This document shows positions 1-5,077 of a DNA stretch of 5,943 bases, one piece after another. Positions within the stretch are counted from its first letter, which is position 1. Each line of letters opens with the position of its first letter. Location of the stretch: contig CALUDL010000098.1 in NCBI GenBank assembly GCA_943914815.1, positions 1 to 5,943 on the forward strand. Reading direction: 5' to 3'. Under the pieces are notes generated by a model. It made no database searches, was not told where the DNA came from, and saw only the letters and a program-made list of their open reading frames with translations. Source of the DNA: an uncultured Brevibacterium sp. Its GTDB lineage: Bacteria; Actinomycetota; Actinomycetes; Actinomycetales; Brevibacteriaceae. A program made the translations under genes and the position numbers.

Positions 1-2099
1 AGGGTGGCTCGTACACGCGCAAGCGCTGAACCCGCCCTGTCCTTTTTCACATCTGTGATCAGTCCACGCGCGTCAATATCGAGTGCCTCTGGGTCTGTTC
101 CCGCGTAGTGTTCGCGCTCCAAGGCACCTATGAGTGCTCCAATGTCCTGTGCGTGGTCAGGGTAGTGTTCGGCTAGGTCTCGACCGCGCTTGGCAAGCGT
201 ATCCGACACAGGAGCAGCGTAACCGCAATCCACCTCGGTCGCCCGAATTTCTTCCCACACAAGGTTAGCGTCCAGCGGGGTGCGCAGGCGCCGGCTACGG
301 GCCCGCGTACGCAGCGCAAACGGCACCAGAGCCAGAACGATCAGTGCAAGCACACCTGCTCCCACAAGGAACGGAACCGCCGAGGTCGCCTCCGGCTCAT
401 CCTCAGGCGCAGGCTCCTCTGATGGGGTGGGCGTAGGTTCGGCCGCCTCCTCTTCCTCCGGTGCAGGCTCCTCGCTGGGCTCCTGAGTGGGCTCTTCTGG
501 TTCTGGGGCCTGGCCACCTTCAATCGACCACGGAGGTGGGGGACCGGCAGGCCCTCCGGGAGTGGGTTCGAAGCGCACCCATCCCGCACCTTCGAAGTAC
601 AGTTCTGGCCAAGCGTGGGACCGCTGCATGGTCACGTCATAACCGCCAGCGTCATTGGGCTCACCTGCCGTGAACCCAACCCCGATGCGCGCCGGGATCC
701 CTTCCATGCGCGCCATCGTGGTCATCGCTGCTGAAAACTGGACGCAGTACCCTCGACGGTCTTTGAGGAACTGGGAAAGAACACTTCCTGAGGCCTCATT
801 AGGAGCCTCGAGCGAGTACTCGAAATCACGGAAGTACGCTTGCATCTTGGCGGCTTTGTCCCAATCTGTTTCAGCGCCCTCGGTGATTTTGGTGGCTTCT
901 TCCCTGATGTCGCTGGGCAGATCGTTGGGCAGTTTCAAATACTGCTCAAAGGCGTCCTCATTCACCGCTGGAGCCTCTTTCAACTGTTCTGCCGTTGGCT
1001 CAACCGAACGGTACTTCACCGAGTAGTTGAGACCTTCAACACCCACGTTGTTACCCACGATCGTGAGAGTGTCACGGTCGTAGATCCACCTGTCGCCCAG
1101 GCCCGAGGTCTCAAGCGGCGCATACTGCGCCGGCAAGTGGTTGCCACCAAGCCCGTTGATCGCAAAGGTGCTGGTGTAGGTGTTGGCTTCAATGTCCGGC
1201 CCGAGGTCGCCCACGGGAAGGCCCGCATCCGGTGAGGCTCCGCGTTTAAAGGAGAAAGCGGCTGGGGCCCACTTTTTACCGTCGAATTCCGCCACCGAGG
1301 TTAAGCGCACAGGAGGTTCGAGAGGGTCGGTAGATTCGTATGAGAAGACGACGTCGTCACTCTTGTTGGTCAGGTTTGCACGCAGATCGAGGAACGGGTT
1401 GACGACTTTGACGTTCTGGTCATCCCCAGCTGGCTTGTTTGCTTGAGGAACGATCGGCGGCATGAGAAGGGGGAGGCCAATACCTAAGAACAGGGCAAGC
1501 GCGCCTGCTGTTACAGCCCATAGGAAACCGCGCGACGTTCCAGCGTGTGCAGTGAGCAAGAGCAGAATAAATGCGACTGCCACAGCGCACGTGTGCCACC
1601 ACTGGATTGACGACGCCGCAATAAACACGGGAATCAGCCACGTGGCCAGGACTAACGCCCCTGCGAGGTGGGTTAAGTGCAGGTCGTGGACCAGGCTGTC
1701 CACCAGCATGGTCAGAAGCGCAAAGGACACAGCTGCGAGAACAGTTAGCCCTGCAGTCGACGGGGCTGGGGCGGGAGCAGCGTAGACATCTCGGAAGCCT
1801 TGCGCGATCGACCCTGCGAGCTCAGAAAAGCTACTTCCCGTAGGGATGATTCCCAGAAGGGTGGTTTCTGGCAGGGTAACTGCAATGACAGCAAAAAACC
1901 CCACGACGAACTGCACCAACACGGTGAGTCCGGTGTTTCGTGCGACCTCGGACAGCCGCGCCAGCCACCCTGTCGCAACCGTAAGGAAGATGACCCCCAC
2001 GGTGGGCACGAACCAGTTCCAGTCGCTGAAAACAGCCGAGGTTGCCACCACCGAGAGCACCATGGCGGCAAACACTGTGAGAGCTGACACTATCCTCAT
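1..2099 (-). CDS. TgpA-like membrane transglutaminase (3' end beyond window)
   Basis: The frame is open from ATG at 2099 to the window edge: 699 codons with no stop, C-terminus missing. The N-terminal ~215 residues form a membrane domain with about six hydrophobic segments (roughly 3-24, 29-47, 58-76, 117-137, 145-162, 172-184) and another near 192-213. An extracellular region of ~240 residues follows, then a transglutaminase-like core with GYCVQFSAAM (Cys452), RSHAWPEL (His495) and WVRFEPTP (Glu511 in the usual Asp place). Next come a Pro/Glu-rich linker (~512-572), a membrane segment (~576-596), a basic stop-transfer patch (RTRARSRR) and a DUF4129-like cytoplasmic tail with LEREHY near the visible end. 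This order is typical of TgpA/DUF3488-transglutaminase proteins, which put a papain-like cysteine active site outside the membrane; their substrate is generally unknown. The start overlaps the DUF58 stop as ATGA, with GAGGTG just upstream, so it is the last visible gene of the MoxR operon. The family call is secure; the reaction is inferred. Confidence 0.93.
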   Translation of the reverse strand, partial: MRIVSALTVFAAMVLSVVATSAVFSDWNWFVPTVGVIFLTVATGWLARLSEVARNTGLTVLVQFVVGFFAVIAVTLPETTLLGIIPTGSSFSELAGSIAQGFRDVYAAPAPAPSTAGLTVLAAVSFALLTMLVDSLVHDLHLTHLAGALVLATWLIPVFIAASSIQWWHTCAVAVAFILLLLTAHAGTSRGFLWAVTAGALALFLGIGLPLLMPPIVPQANKPAGDDQNVKVVNPFLDLRANLTNKSDDVVFSYESTDPLEPPVRLTSVAEFDGKKWAPAAFSFKRGASPDAGLPVGDLGPDIEANTYTSTFAINGLGGNHLPAQYAPLETSGLGDRWIYDRDTLTIVGNNVGVEGLNYSVKYRSVEPTAEQLKEAPAVNEDAFEQYLKLPNDLPSDIREEATKITEGAETDWDKAAKMQAYFRDFEYSLEAPNEASGSVLSQFLKDRRGYCVQFSAAMTTMARMEGIPARIGVGFTAGEPNDAGGYDVTMQRSHAWPELYFEGAGWVRFEPTPGGPAGPPPPWSIEGGQAPEPEEPTQEPSEEPAPEEEEAAEPTPTPSEEPAPEDEPEATSAVPFLVGAGVLALIVLALVPFALRTRARSRRLRTPLDANLVWEEIRATEVDCGYAAPVSDTLAKRGRDLAEHYPDHAQDIGALIGALEREHYAGTDPEALDIDARGLITDVKKDRAGSALARVRAT
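409..473 (-). repeat. Short internal repeat in the Pro/Glu linker of the transglutaminase gene
   Basis: The 11-mer GCAGGCTCCTC occurs at 409-419 and 463-473, 54 bp (18 codons) apart. It encodes part of the repeated peptide PSEEPAPE in the linker between the catalytic core and the last membrane segment. This looks like low-complexity spacer expansion, plausibly a flexible stalk for the extracellular enzyme domain. Confidence 0.5.
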
Positions 2100-3232
2100 G
2101 CCACACCTCGCAGACTCCACTGAGCAGGAAGATCCACATCGCCGCCGAACATGCCGGTGAAATTCATATCTTCAATCGTTTCACTGTCAATATCCGAGGC
2201 ATACCACCGGTGCGTGCGAACACGCTGGCCCCCGGTAACGCGTGGAACGTGATCAGGGTCAGGGGCGCAGACAACAAGTTCTGACAAAGCGCGCATTTCG
2301 CGAGCAGATGGCATGCGGGCCGGTGATGCACTTGCGCGGGCAGCTAAGACATCGACTGCCAAGTTGCGTTCGCCGGCCTCTGCTCGAACCGACTGTTCAC
2401 CCATAACGACTCGAACCGTAAAACCAGAACGCGTGAGAGCGTGAGTAGCGCTCACTGCTGCAGCGACCAAAAGATCGAACTCGACGGGGTGCGAAATGCC
2501 CTCCCCGTGCACGATGACAGCCGCTACAGGGTTGTCTTCATCCGCTTCTTGCCTGACCACCAATTGACCGGTGCGCGCAACCGTTTTCCAGTGCACGTGG
2601 CGCAAATCGTCGCCAGGCGCATATTCACGGGTATAGAAATCCCGGGTCGAAGTCCCACGTGACAAACGATCCGTTTCAGCCAGCGGATTAGGGCGGCCGC
2701 TCATTCCCGGTCCCGCCAACTGAACCTGCGGGGGAGCCACCGCAACTTTGAGCCCCTGGGACACCTTCTTCTTAAACATCGTCAGCCTAAACGGCCCATT
2801 GACCGCCACCGTGACAGCGGAAAGTCCGCGAAGGCCTCGGGCCGAAGGAGTGAACGTCGCATCCACCTCGACGGTTCCACCGCCAGCCACAGACGGCACG
2901 TTCACGCCCTGCGGGAAGCCGAACCCGTTTTCTGGCTCAATCTCCAGATAAAACGAGCCACTGCGAAACGGAAGAGCGTTGGTCACACTGACGCGCACAT
3001 CGGTGTCAGTTCCCACATATGTGAGTGGATATCCGCTGACATGCGGTGCGAACGCCCGGAGCTTCACCTTCATGCGAGTGCTGGTCACAAGCGCGAAGAG
3101 AAGCGAAAAAACCGTGAGGAACACCAGCAAAATACCCACCGGCAAAAGCGCTGGAAGCTGAAAACGGTACGCGGCAATGCACAGGCTCACGCCTGCAATC
3201 AAAAAGACAATGCCAGAAGTCGTAACGCGCAT
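2096..3232 (-). CDS. DUF58 domain membrane-anchored protein
   Basis: A 378-residue protein with two hydrophobic segments at the N-terminus (about 7-23 and 27-49), so it is likely anchored in the membrane. A beta-rich region (~55-190) follows. The DUF58 signature is at about 202-228: REYAPGDDLRHVHWK followed by TGQLVVRQ. The rest (~235-340) resembles the von Willebrand A-like fold often found in DUF58 proteins, though I see no intact MIDAS motif by eye. DUF58 genes are commonly paired with MoxR ATPases, and the DUF58 protein is thought to be the partner or client of the ATPase. Here the start overlaps the MoxR stop by one base (TGATG), and its own stop overlaps the transglutaminase start. No clear Shine-Dalgarno precedes it, so its translation probably depends on ribosomes finishing the MoxR gene. 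The family is clear; the molecular role is not known. Confidence 0.93.
   Translation of the reverse strand: MRVTTSGIVFLIAGVSLCIAAYRFQLPALLPVGILLVFLTVFSLLFALVTSTRMKVKLRAFAPHVSGYPLTYVGTDTDVRVSVTNALPFRSGSFYLEIEPENGFGFPQGVNVPSVAGGGTVEVDATFTPSARGLRGLSAVTVAVNGPFRLTMFKKKVSQGLKVAVAPPQVQLAGPGMSGRPNPLAETDRLSRGTSTRDFYTREYAPGDDLRHVHWKTVARTGQLVVRQEADEDNPVAAVIVHGEGISHPVEFDLLVAAAVSATHALTRSGFTVRVVMGEQSVRAEAGERNLAVDVLAARASASPARMPSAREMRALSELVVCAPDPDHVPRVTGGQRVRTHRWYASDIDSETIEDMNFTGMFGGDVDLPAQWSLRGVA
2101..2109 (-). promoter_or_regulatory. Shine-Dalgarno of the transglutaminase gene
   Basis: On the minus strand GAGGTGTGGC precedes the ATG at 2099, with GAGGTG about 5 nt from the start. It lies inside the end of the DUF58 gene and supports the ATGA-overlap start for the transglutaminase. 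Confidence 0.6.
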
Positions 3233-4182
3233 CAGGAAACCGGAGTTGCGGCCACCACGTCACGGATCAGTTGAGAAGTGTGTTCTGGGTGGTCGCTTTC
3301 AACTGCGATGATGCGGTGCGCTAAAACTTCTTCAGCCAAGTTCTGCACATCATCAGGGGTGACGTAATTGCGACCGTTGAGAACAGCATGGGCCTGAGCT
3401 GCACGCAGCAACAGGACACCACCACGCGGAGACACGCCTACGGAAATGGCGTCGTGCGAACGGGTGGCCGTGAGCAAGCGGACCATATAAGCGCGCAACT
3501 CATCCGTTGCAGTGACATTCGTGACCACCGTGCGGGCGCGTTCAATTTCATCCAATGTGGTTACCGGGCTCAGCTCGTCTAGAGGGTCCCGCCCGGTGTT
3601 GTGCGCCAGCATCTGAGCTTCGGACTCAACTGACGGATAACCCACCGAAGTGCGGATCATAAAACGGTCACGCTGAGCCTCTGGAAGGCTGTACGTGCCC
3701 TCCATGTCAATAGGGTTTTGCGTGGCCACCACAATAAACGGCTGCGGCATGAGATACGTGGTGCCGTCGACGCTCGCCTGGCCTTCCGCCATACACTCCA
3801 GCATTGCGGACTGGGTCTTGGGGGAGGCGCGGTTAATTTCGTCGGCAATGACGACATTGGAAAAAACAGGTCCTGCGCGGAACTCAAAGTGGCGGGTTTC
3901 TTGGTTGAACAGGTTCACACCCACAACGTCGGTGGGGAGAAGGTCTGGCGTGAACTGAATGCGTCGAACCGAACCGTCCACCACTCGACCCAGAGCTTTA
4001 GCGAGCAGGGTCTTACCCACGCCAGGAACGTCTTCGAGGAGAAGGTGCCCGCCAGCCAAAAGAGTAATCAGGCTGAGCTCAACGACTCGGTCCTTGCCGT
4101 CGAGAACCGTATTCATGGAGTTGCGGGCTCGTGCCGCGAGATCAGCGATGGATGCGATTTCTGCCTCAGTGGGTGTGCTCAT
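3232..4182 (-). CDS. MoxR-family AAA+ ATPase
   Basis: A 316-residue protein of usual MoxR length with the full AAA+ motif set: Walker A DVPGVGKT (51-58), Walker B VVIADEINRA (110-119), sensor 1 in VATQNP (Asn156), the arginine-finger region LPEAQRDRF (166-174) and sensor 2 SPRG (251-254). An alpha-helical lid fills the C-terminus. There is no signal peptide or membrane segment, so it is cytosolic. MoxR proteins act as chaperone-like remodelling ATPases, usually with a vWA or DUF58 partner, which here is encoded directly downstream with a 1-nt overlap. The ATG at 4182 is the only reasonable start: an in-frame TGA lies at 4204-4206 with no ATG, GTG or TTG between. The nearest purine-rich stretch, GGAG, is only ~2 nt from the ATG, which is unusually close. 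Four MraZ-box-like elements lie upstream on the same strand, suggesting MraZ control (inferred). Confidence 0.96.
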   Translation of the reverse strand: MSTPTEAEIASIADLAARARNSMNTVLDGKDRVVELSLITLLAGGHLLLEDVPGVGKTLLAKALGRVVDGSVRRIQFTPDLLPTDVVGVNLFNQETRHFEFRAGPVFSNVVIADEINRASPKTQSAMLECMAEGQASVDGTTYLMPQPFIVVATQNPIDMEGTYSLPEAQRDRFMIRTSVGYPSVESEAQMLAHNTGRDPLDELSPVTTLDEIERARTVVTNVTATDELRAYMVRLLTATRSHDAISVGVSPRGGVLLLRAAQAHAVLNGRNYVTPDDVQNLAEEVLAHRIIAVESDHPEHTSQLIRDVVAATPVS

Positions 4183-4212
4183 TTCTCCATTTTGGCTTAT
4201 TGCTCAAGGCAT

Positions 4213-4281
4213 CTCCACTTCGCCCCACCAGGTGTCCCCACTTTGCCCCACCTGACGCCTCCACTTTCCTCCCCATAGTGC
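4213..4281 (-). repeat. Three tandem 23-bp repeats carrying MraZ-box-like sites
   Basis: Units lie at 4213-4235, 4236-4258 and 4259-4281. Read on the minus strand, the core of each is GTGGGGCGAAGTGGAG (4228 to 4213), GTGGGGCAAAGTGGGG (4251 to 4236) and GGGGAGGAAAGTGGAG (4274 to 4259). GTGG or GGGG units are thus spaced 10 bp apart, about one helical turn, and the unit repeats every 23 bp. This is the same core as the box in front of mraZ, but pointing toward the MoxR gene, whose ATG is 31 bp away. MraZ is known to bind tandem direct repeats of a short G-rich motif (TGGGN in E. coli, AAAGTG[G/T] in mycoplasma). MraZ binding here is inferred from that match. Confidence 0.75.
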
Positions 4282-4350
4282 TTGAACCGTGGTGGAACCG
4301 GGTAAGAACACGGTCGCGACACCAGAAATCTACATAAATGCGAAAATTTC

Positions 4351-4373
4351 TCCCACTTTCCTCCACCTATCTG
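4351..4373 (-). promoter_or_regulatory. Fourth MraZ-box-like copy facing the MoxR operon
   Basis: On the minus strand GTGGAGGAAAGTGGGA (4366 to 4351) repeats the core of the tandem array 70 bp away, with the same 10-bp GTGG spacing and orientation. It lies just downstream of the putative MoxR-operon -10 element, so a bound MraZ ring could block the promoter or early elongation (inferred). Confidence 0.6.
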
Positions 4374-4380
4374 ACCAGCA

Positions 4381-4386
4381 GTTATA
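4381..4386 (-). promoter_or_regulatory. Putative -10 element of the MoxR operon
   Basis: Minus-strand TATAAC matches the -10 consensus at five of six positions. It would start transcription near 4374, giving a leader of about 190 nt that contains all four MraZ-box copies. No good -35 hexamer is visible at 16-18 bp, so this is a weak call. Confidence 0.3.
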
Positions 4387-4403
4387 TGTGTTCTCAGGGT
4401 GTC

Positions 4404-4409
4404 TATAGG
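4404..4409 (+). promoter_or_regulatory. Putative -10 element of mraZ
   Basis: TATAGG lies 17 bp to the right of the minus-strand -10 candidate. Transcription would begin around 4416, placing the triple GTGG box immediately downstream. The -35 position (4381-4386, GTTATA) is poor, so the assignment is tentative. Confidence 0.28.
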
Positions 4410-4425
4410 TGAAGAAGTGTATTTA

Positions 4426-4449
4426 GTGGGGGAAAGTGGAGTACAGTGG
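4426..4449 (+). promoter_or_regulatory. MraZ box upstream of mraZ (three GTGG units)
   Basis: GTGG begins at 4426, 4436 and 4446, a strict 10-bp period; the first two units form GTGGGGGAAAGTGGAG. The box lies 43-66 bp upstream of the mraZ ATG. Tandem G-rich repeats about one turn apart next to mraZ are the known binding pattern of the MraZ repressor, so autoregulation of the dcw operon is likely. Binding itself is inferred. Confidence 0.75.
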
Positions 4450-4474
4450 TCTCTGTCGGAGCTCATGGAGTTTC

Positions 4475-4484
4475 GAAAGGGGTG
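4475..4484 (+). promoter_or_regulatory. mraZ: Ribosome binding site of mraZ
   Basis: GAAAGGGGTG lies upstream of the ATG at 4492, with AGGGG about 9 nt from the start codon. It supports the start that gives the canonical MFLGTH N-terminus. Confidence 0.65.
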
Positions 4485-4491
4485 AGATGAC

Positions 4492-4923
4492 ATGTTCTTG
4501 GGCACGCATATGCAGCGGCTCGATGACAAAGGTCGCCTCATCCTGCCCGCAAAGTTCCGGGAGGAACTGGCCGGTGGACTCGTGGTAACTCGCGGACAAG
4601 AGCACTGCCTCACCCTGTTCTCTGCCCGAGAGTTCGAAACGGTCCACGAAAAGCTGCGGACCGCACCCATGACCAGTAAGGACGCGCGTGACTACCTACG
4701 TGTGTTCCTCTCAGGGGCTTCTGCAGAGCAACCCGATAAACAAGGACGCATCACCATCCCGCAGATTCTCCGCAAATACGCGGGTCTCGAACGTGAACTC
4801 GCGGTGATCGGCCTAGGGAATCGCGTTGAAATCTGGGATGCCCACACATGGGAGTCCTACTTGAACGAAACCGAACAAGGATTCGCGGACCGGACCGACG
4901 AAGTCATCCAGGGAGTCTTCTGA
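4492..4923 (+). CDS. mraZ: MraZ transcriptional regulator of the dcw cluster
   Basis: 143 residues, the normal MraZ length, with the conserved N-terminus MFLGTH. It has two SpoVT/AbrB-like swapped-hairpin domains. The first contains [14 protein letters not shown] (11-24), the second [10 protein letters not shown] (81-90), each with the DxxGR core of the DNA-binding surface; the conserved GNRVEIWD lies at 109-116. MraZ forms ring-shaped oligomers and binds tandem G-rich repeats upstream of its own gene, usually repressing the division and cell wall operon. The matching repeats are at 4426-4449. It is the first gene of the cluster and is followed by rsmH after 154 nt holding a structured RNA. 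The similar boxes facing the MoxR operon suggest a wider regulon. No anomaly is seen in the protein. Confidence 0.98.
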   Translation: MFLGTHMQRLDDKGRLILPAKFREELAGGLVVTRGQEHCLTLFSAREFETVHEKLRTAPMTSKDARDYLRVFLSGASAEQPDKQGRITIPQILRKYAGLERELAVIGLGNRVEIWDAHTWESYLNETEQGFADRTDEVIQGVF

Positions 4924-4940
4924 TGCTGCTGGATTCCGAT

Positions 4941-5034
4941 CTCTGTTCGTCCACGTCGTTTTGGAGCACTTCCCCGGTTCCAAAGCCCTAGTCCTGACAC
5001 ACTTCCCCGGTGCCAGGGCCGTGGACGAACGGAG
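4941..5034 (+). ncRNA. mraW RNA motif: three-way-junction leader RNA of rsmH
   Basis: Pairing worked out by hand gives an outer stem 4941-4955 with 5020-5034 (CTCTGTTCGTCCACG / CGTGGACGAACGGAG, 15 bp with one G-U). Hairpin A pairs 4958-4966 with 4978-4986 (9 bp, two G-U). Hairpin B pairs 4991-4999 with 5011-5019 (nine positions, one A-C mismatch, one G-U). Both hairpins carry the identical 11-nt loop CACTTCCCCGG (4967-4977 and 5000-5010), although their stems differ in sequence. Hairpin B abuts the outer stem, so they could stack coaxially. The place before rsmH/mraW, the actinobacterial host and the CUUCCCC loops agree with the mraW RNA motif as I remember it: a candidate cis-regulatory RNA whose ligand or mechanism is unknown. 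There is no U-run after it, so it is not a simple terminator. The structure is seen in the sequence; the motif name is from memory without a covariance search. Confidence 0.85.
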
Positions 5035-5063
5035 TTCAGTTTTCAGCAACACAACAACAGCCA

Positions 5064-5073
5064 GGAAGGAGGT
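5064..5073 (+). promoter_or_regulatory. rsmH: Strong ribosome binding site of rsmH
   Basis: GGAAGGAGGT contains a near-perfect AAGGAGGT Shine-Dalgarno, with GGAGG ending 5 nt before the ATG at 5078. It decides the rsmH start. It lies 30 nt past the structured RNA, whose CUUCC loops are complementary to GGAAG and, with one G-U, to GGAGG. Confidence 0.85.
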
Positions 5074-5077
5074 GGCC

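Larger units (their letters stand above)
4183..4491. other. Divergent intergenic control region between the MoxR operon and mraZ
   Basis: 309 bp without a convincing gene. It contains, from left to right, a three-copy 23-bp repeat, a fourth isolated copy, two putative back-to-back -10 elements, a triple GTGG box and the mraZ ribosome binding site. The density of GTGG/CCAC units spaced 10 bp apart marks it as a regulatory region. Open frames crossing it on either strand are antisense to moxR or mraZ and show no protein-like features. Confidence 0.85.

Noticed and set aside
250..263. Excess of Pro/Glu and short repeats near the transglutaminase C-terminus as a sign of frameshift or recombination
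   Set aside because: The reading frame is continuous through the linker, membrane segment and DUF4129-like tail; the low-complexity linker is usual for this family.
4204..4212. A two-codon upstream frame (ATG CCT TGA) before the MoxR gene, preceded by GTGGAG
   Set aside because: The G-rich stretch is part of the repeat core and so small a frame arises easily by chance; nothing else supports a leader peptide.
3718..4278. A 186-codon plus-strand open frame
   Set aside because: It is antisense to the MoxR gene, which carries all AAA+ motifs, and its translation has no recognisable features.
4213..4281. Tandem 23-bp repeats as a CRISPR array
   Set aside because: The units are contiguous, imperfect and have no spacers, and their core matches the box before mraZ.
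4197..4670. A 157-codon minus-strand open frame across the intergenic region
   Set aside because: It starts antisense within mraZ, runs through the repeat array and has no protein-like character; it is explained by codon bias on the opposite strand and the repeats.
4941..5034. The large inverted repeat as a rho-independent terminator of mraZ
   Set aside because: The 64-nt interior is filled by two further hairpins and no U-run follows the stem; the next bases are mixed up to a strong rsmH ribosome binding site.
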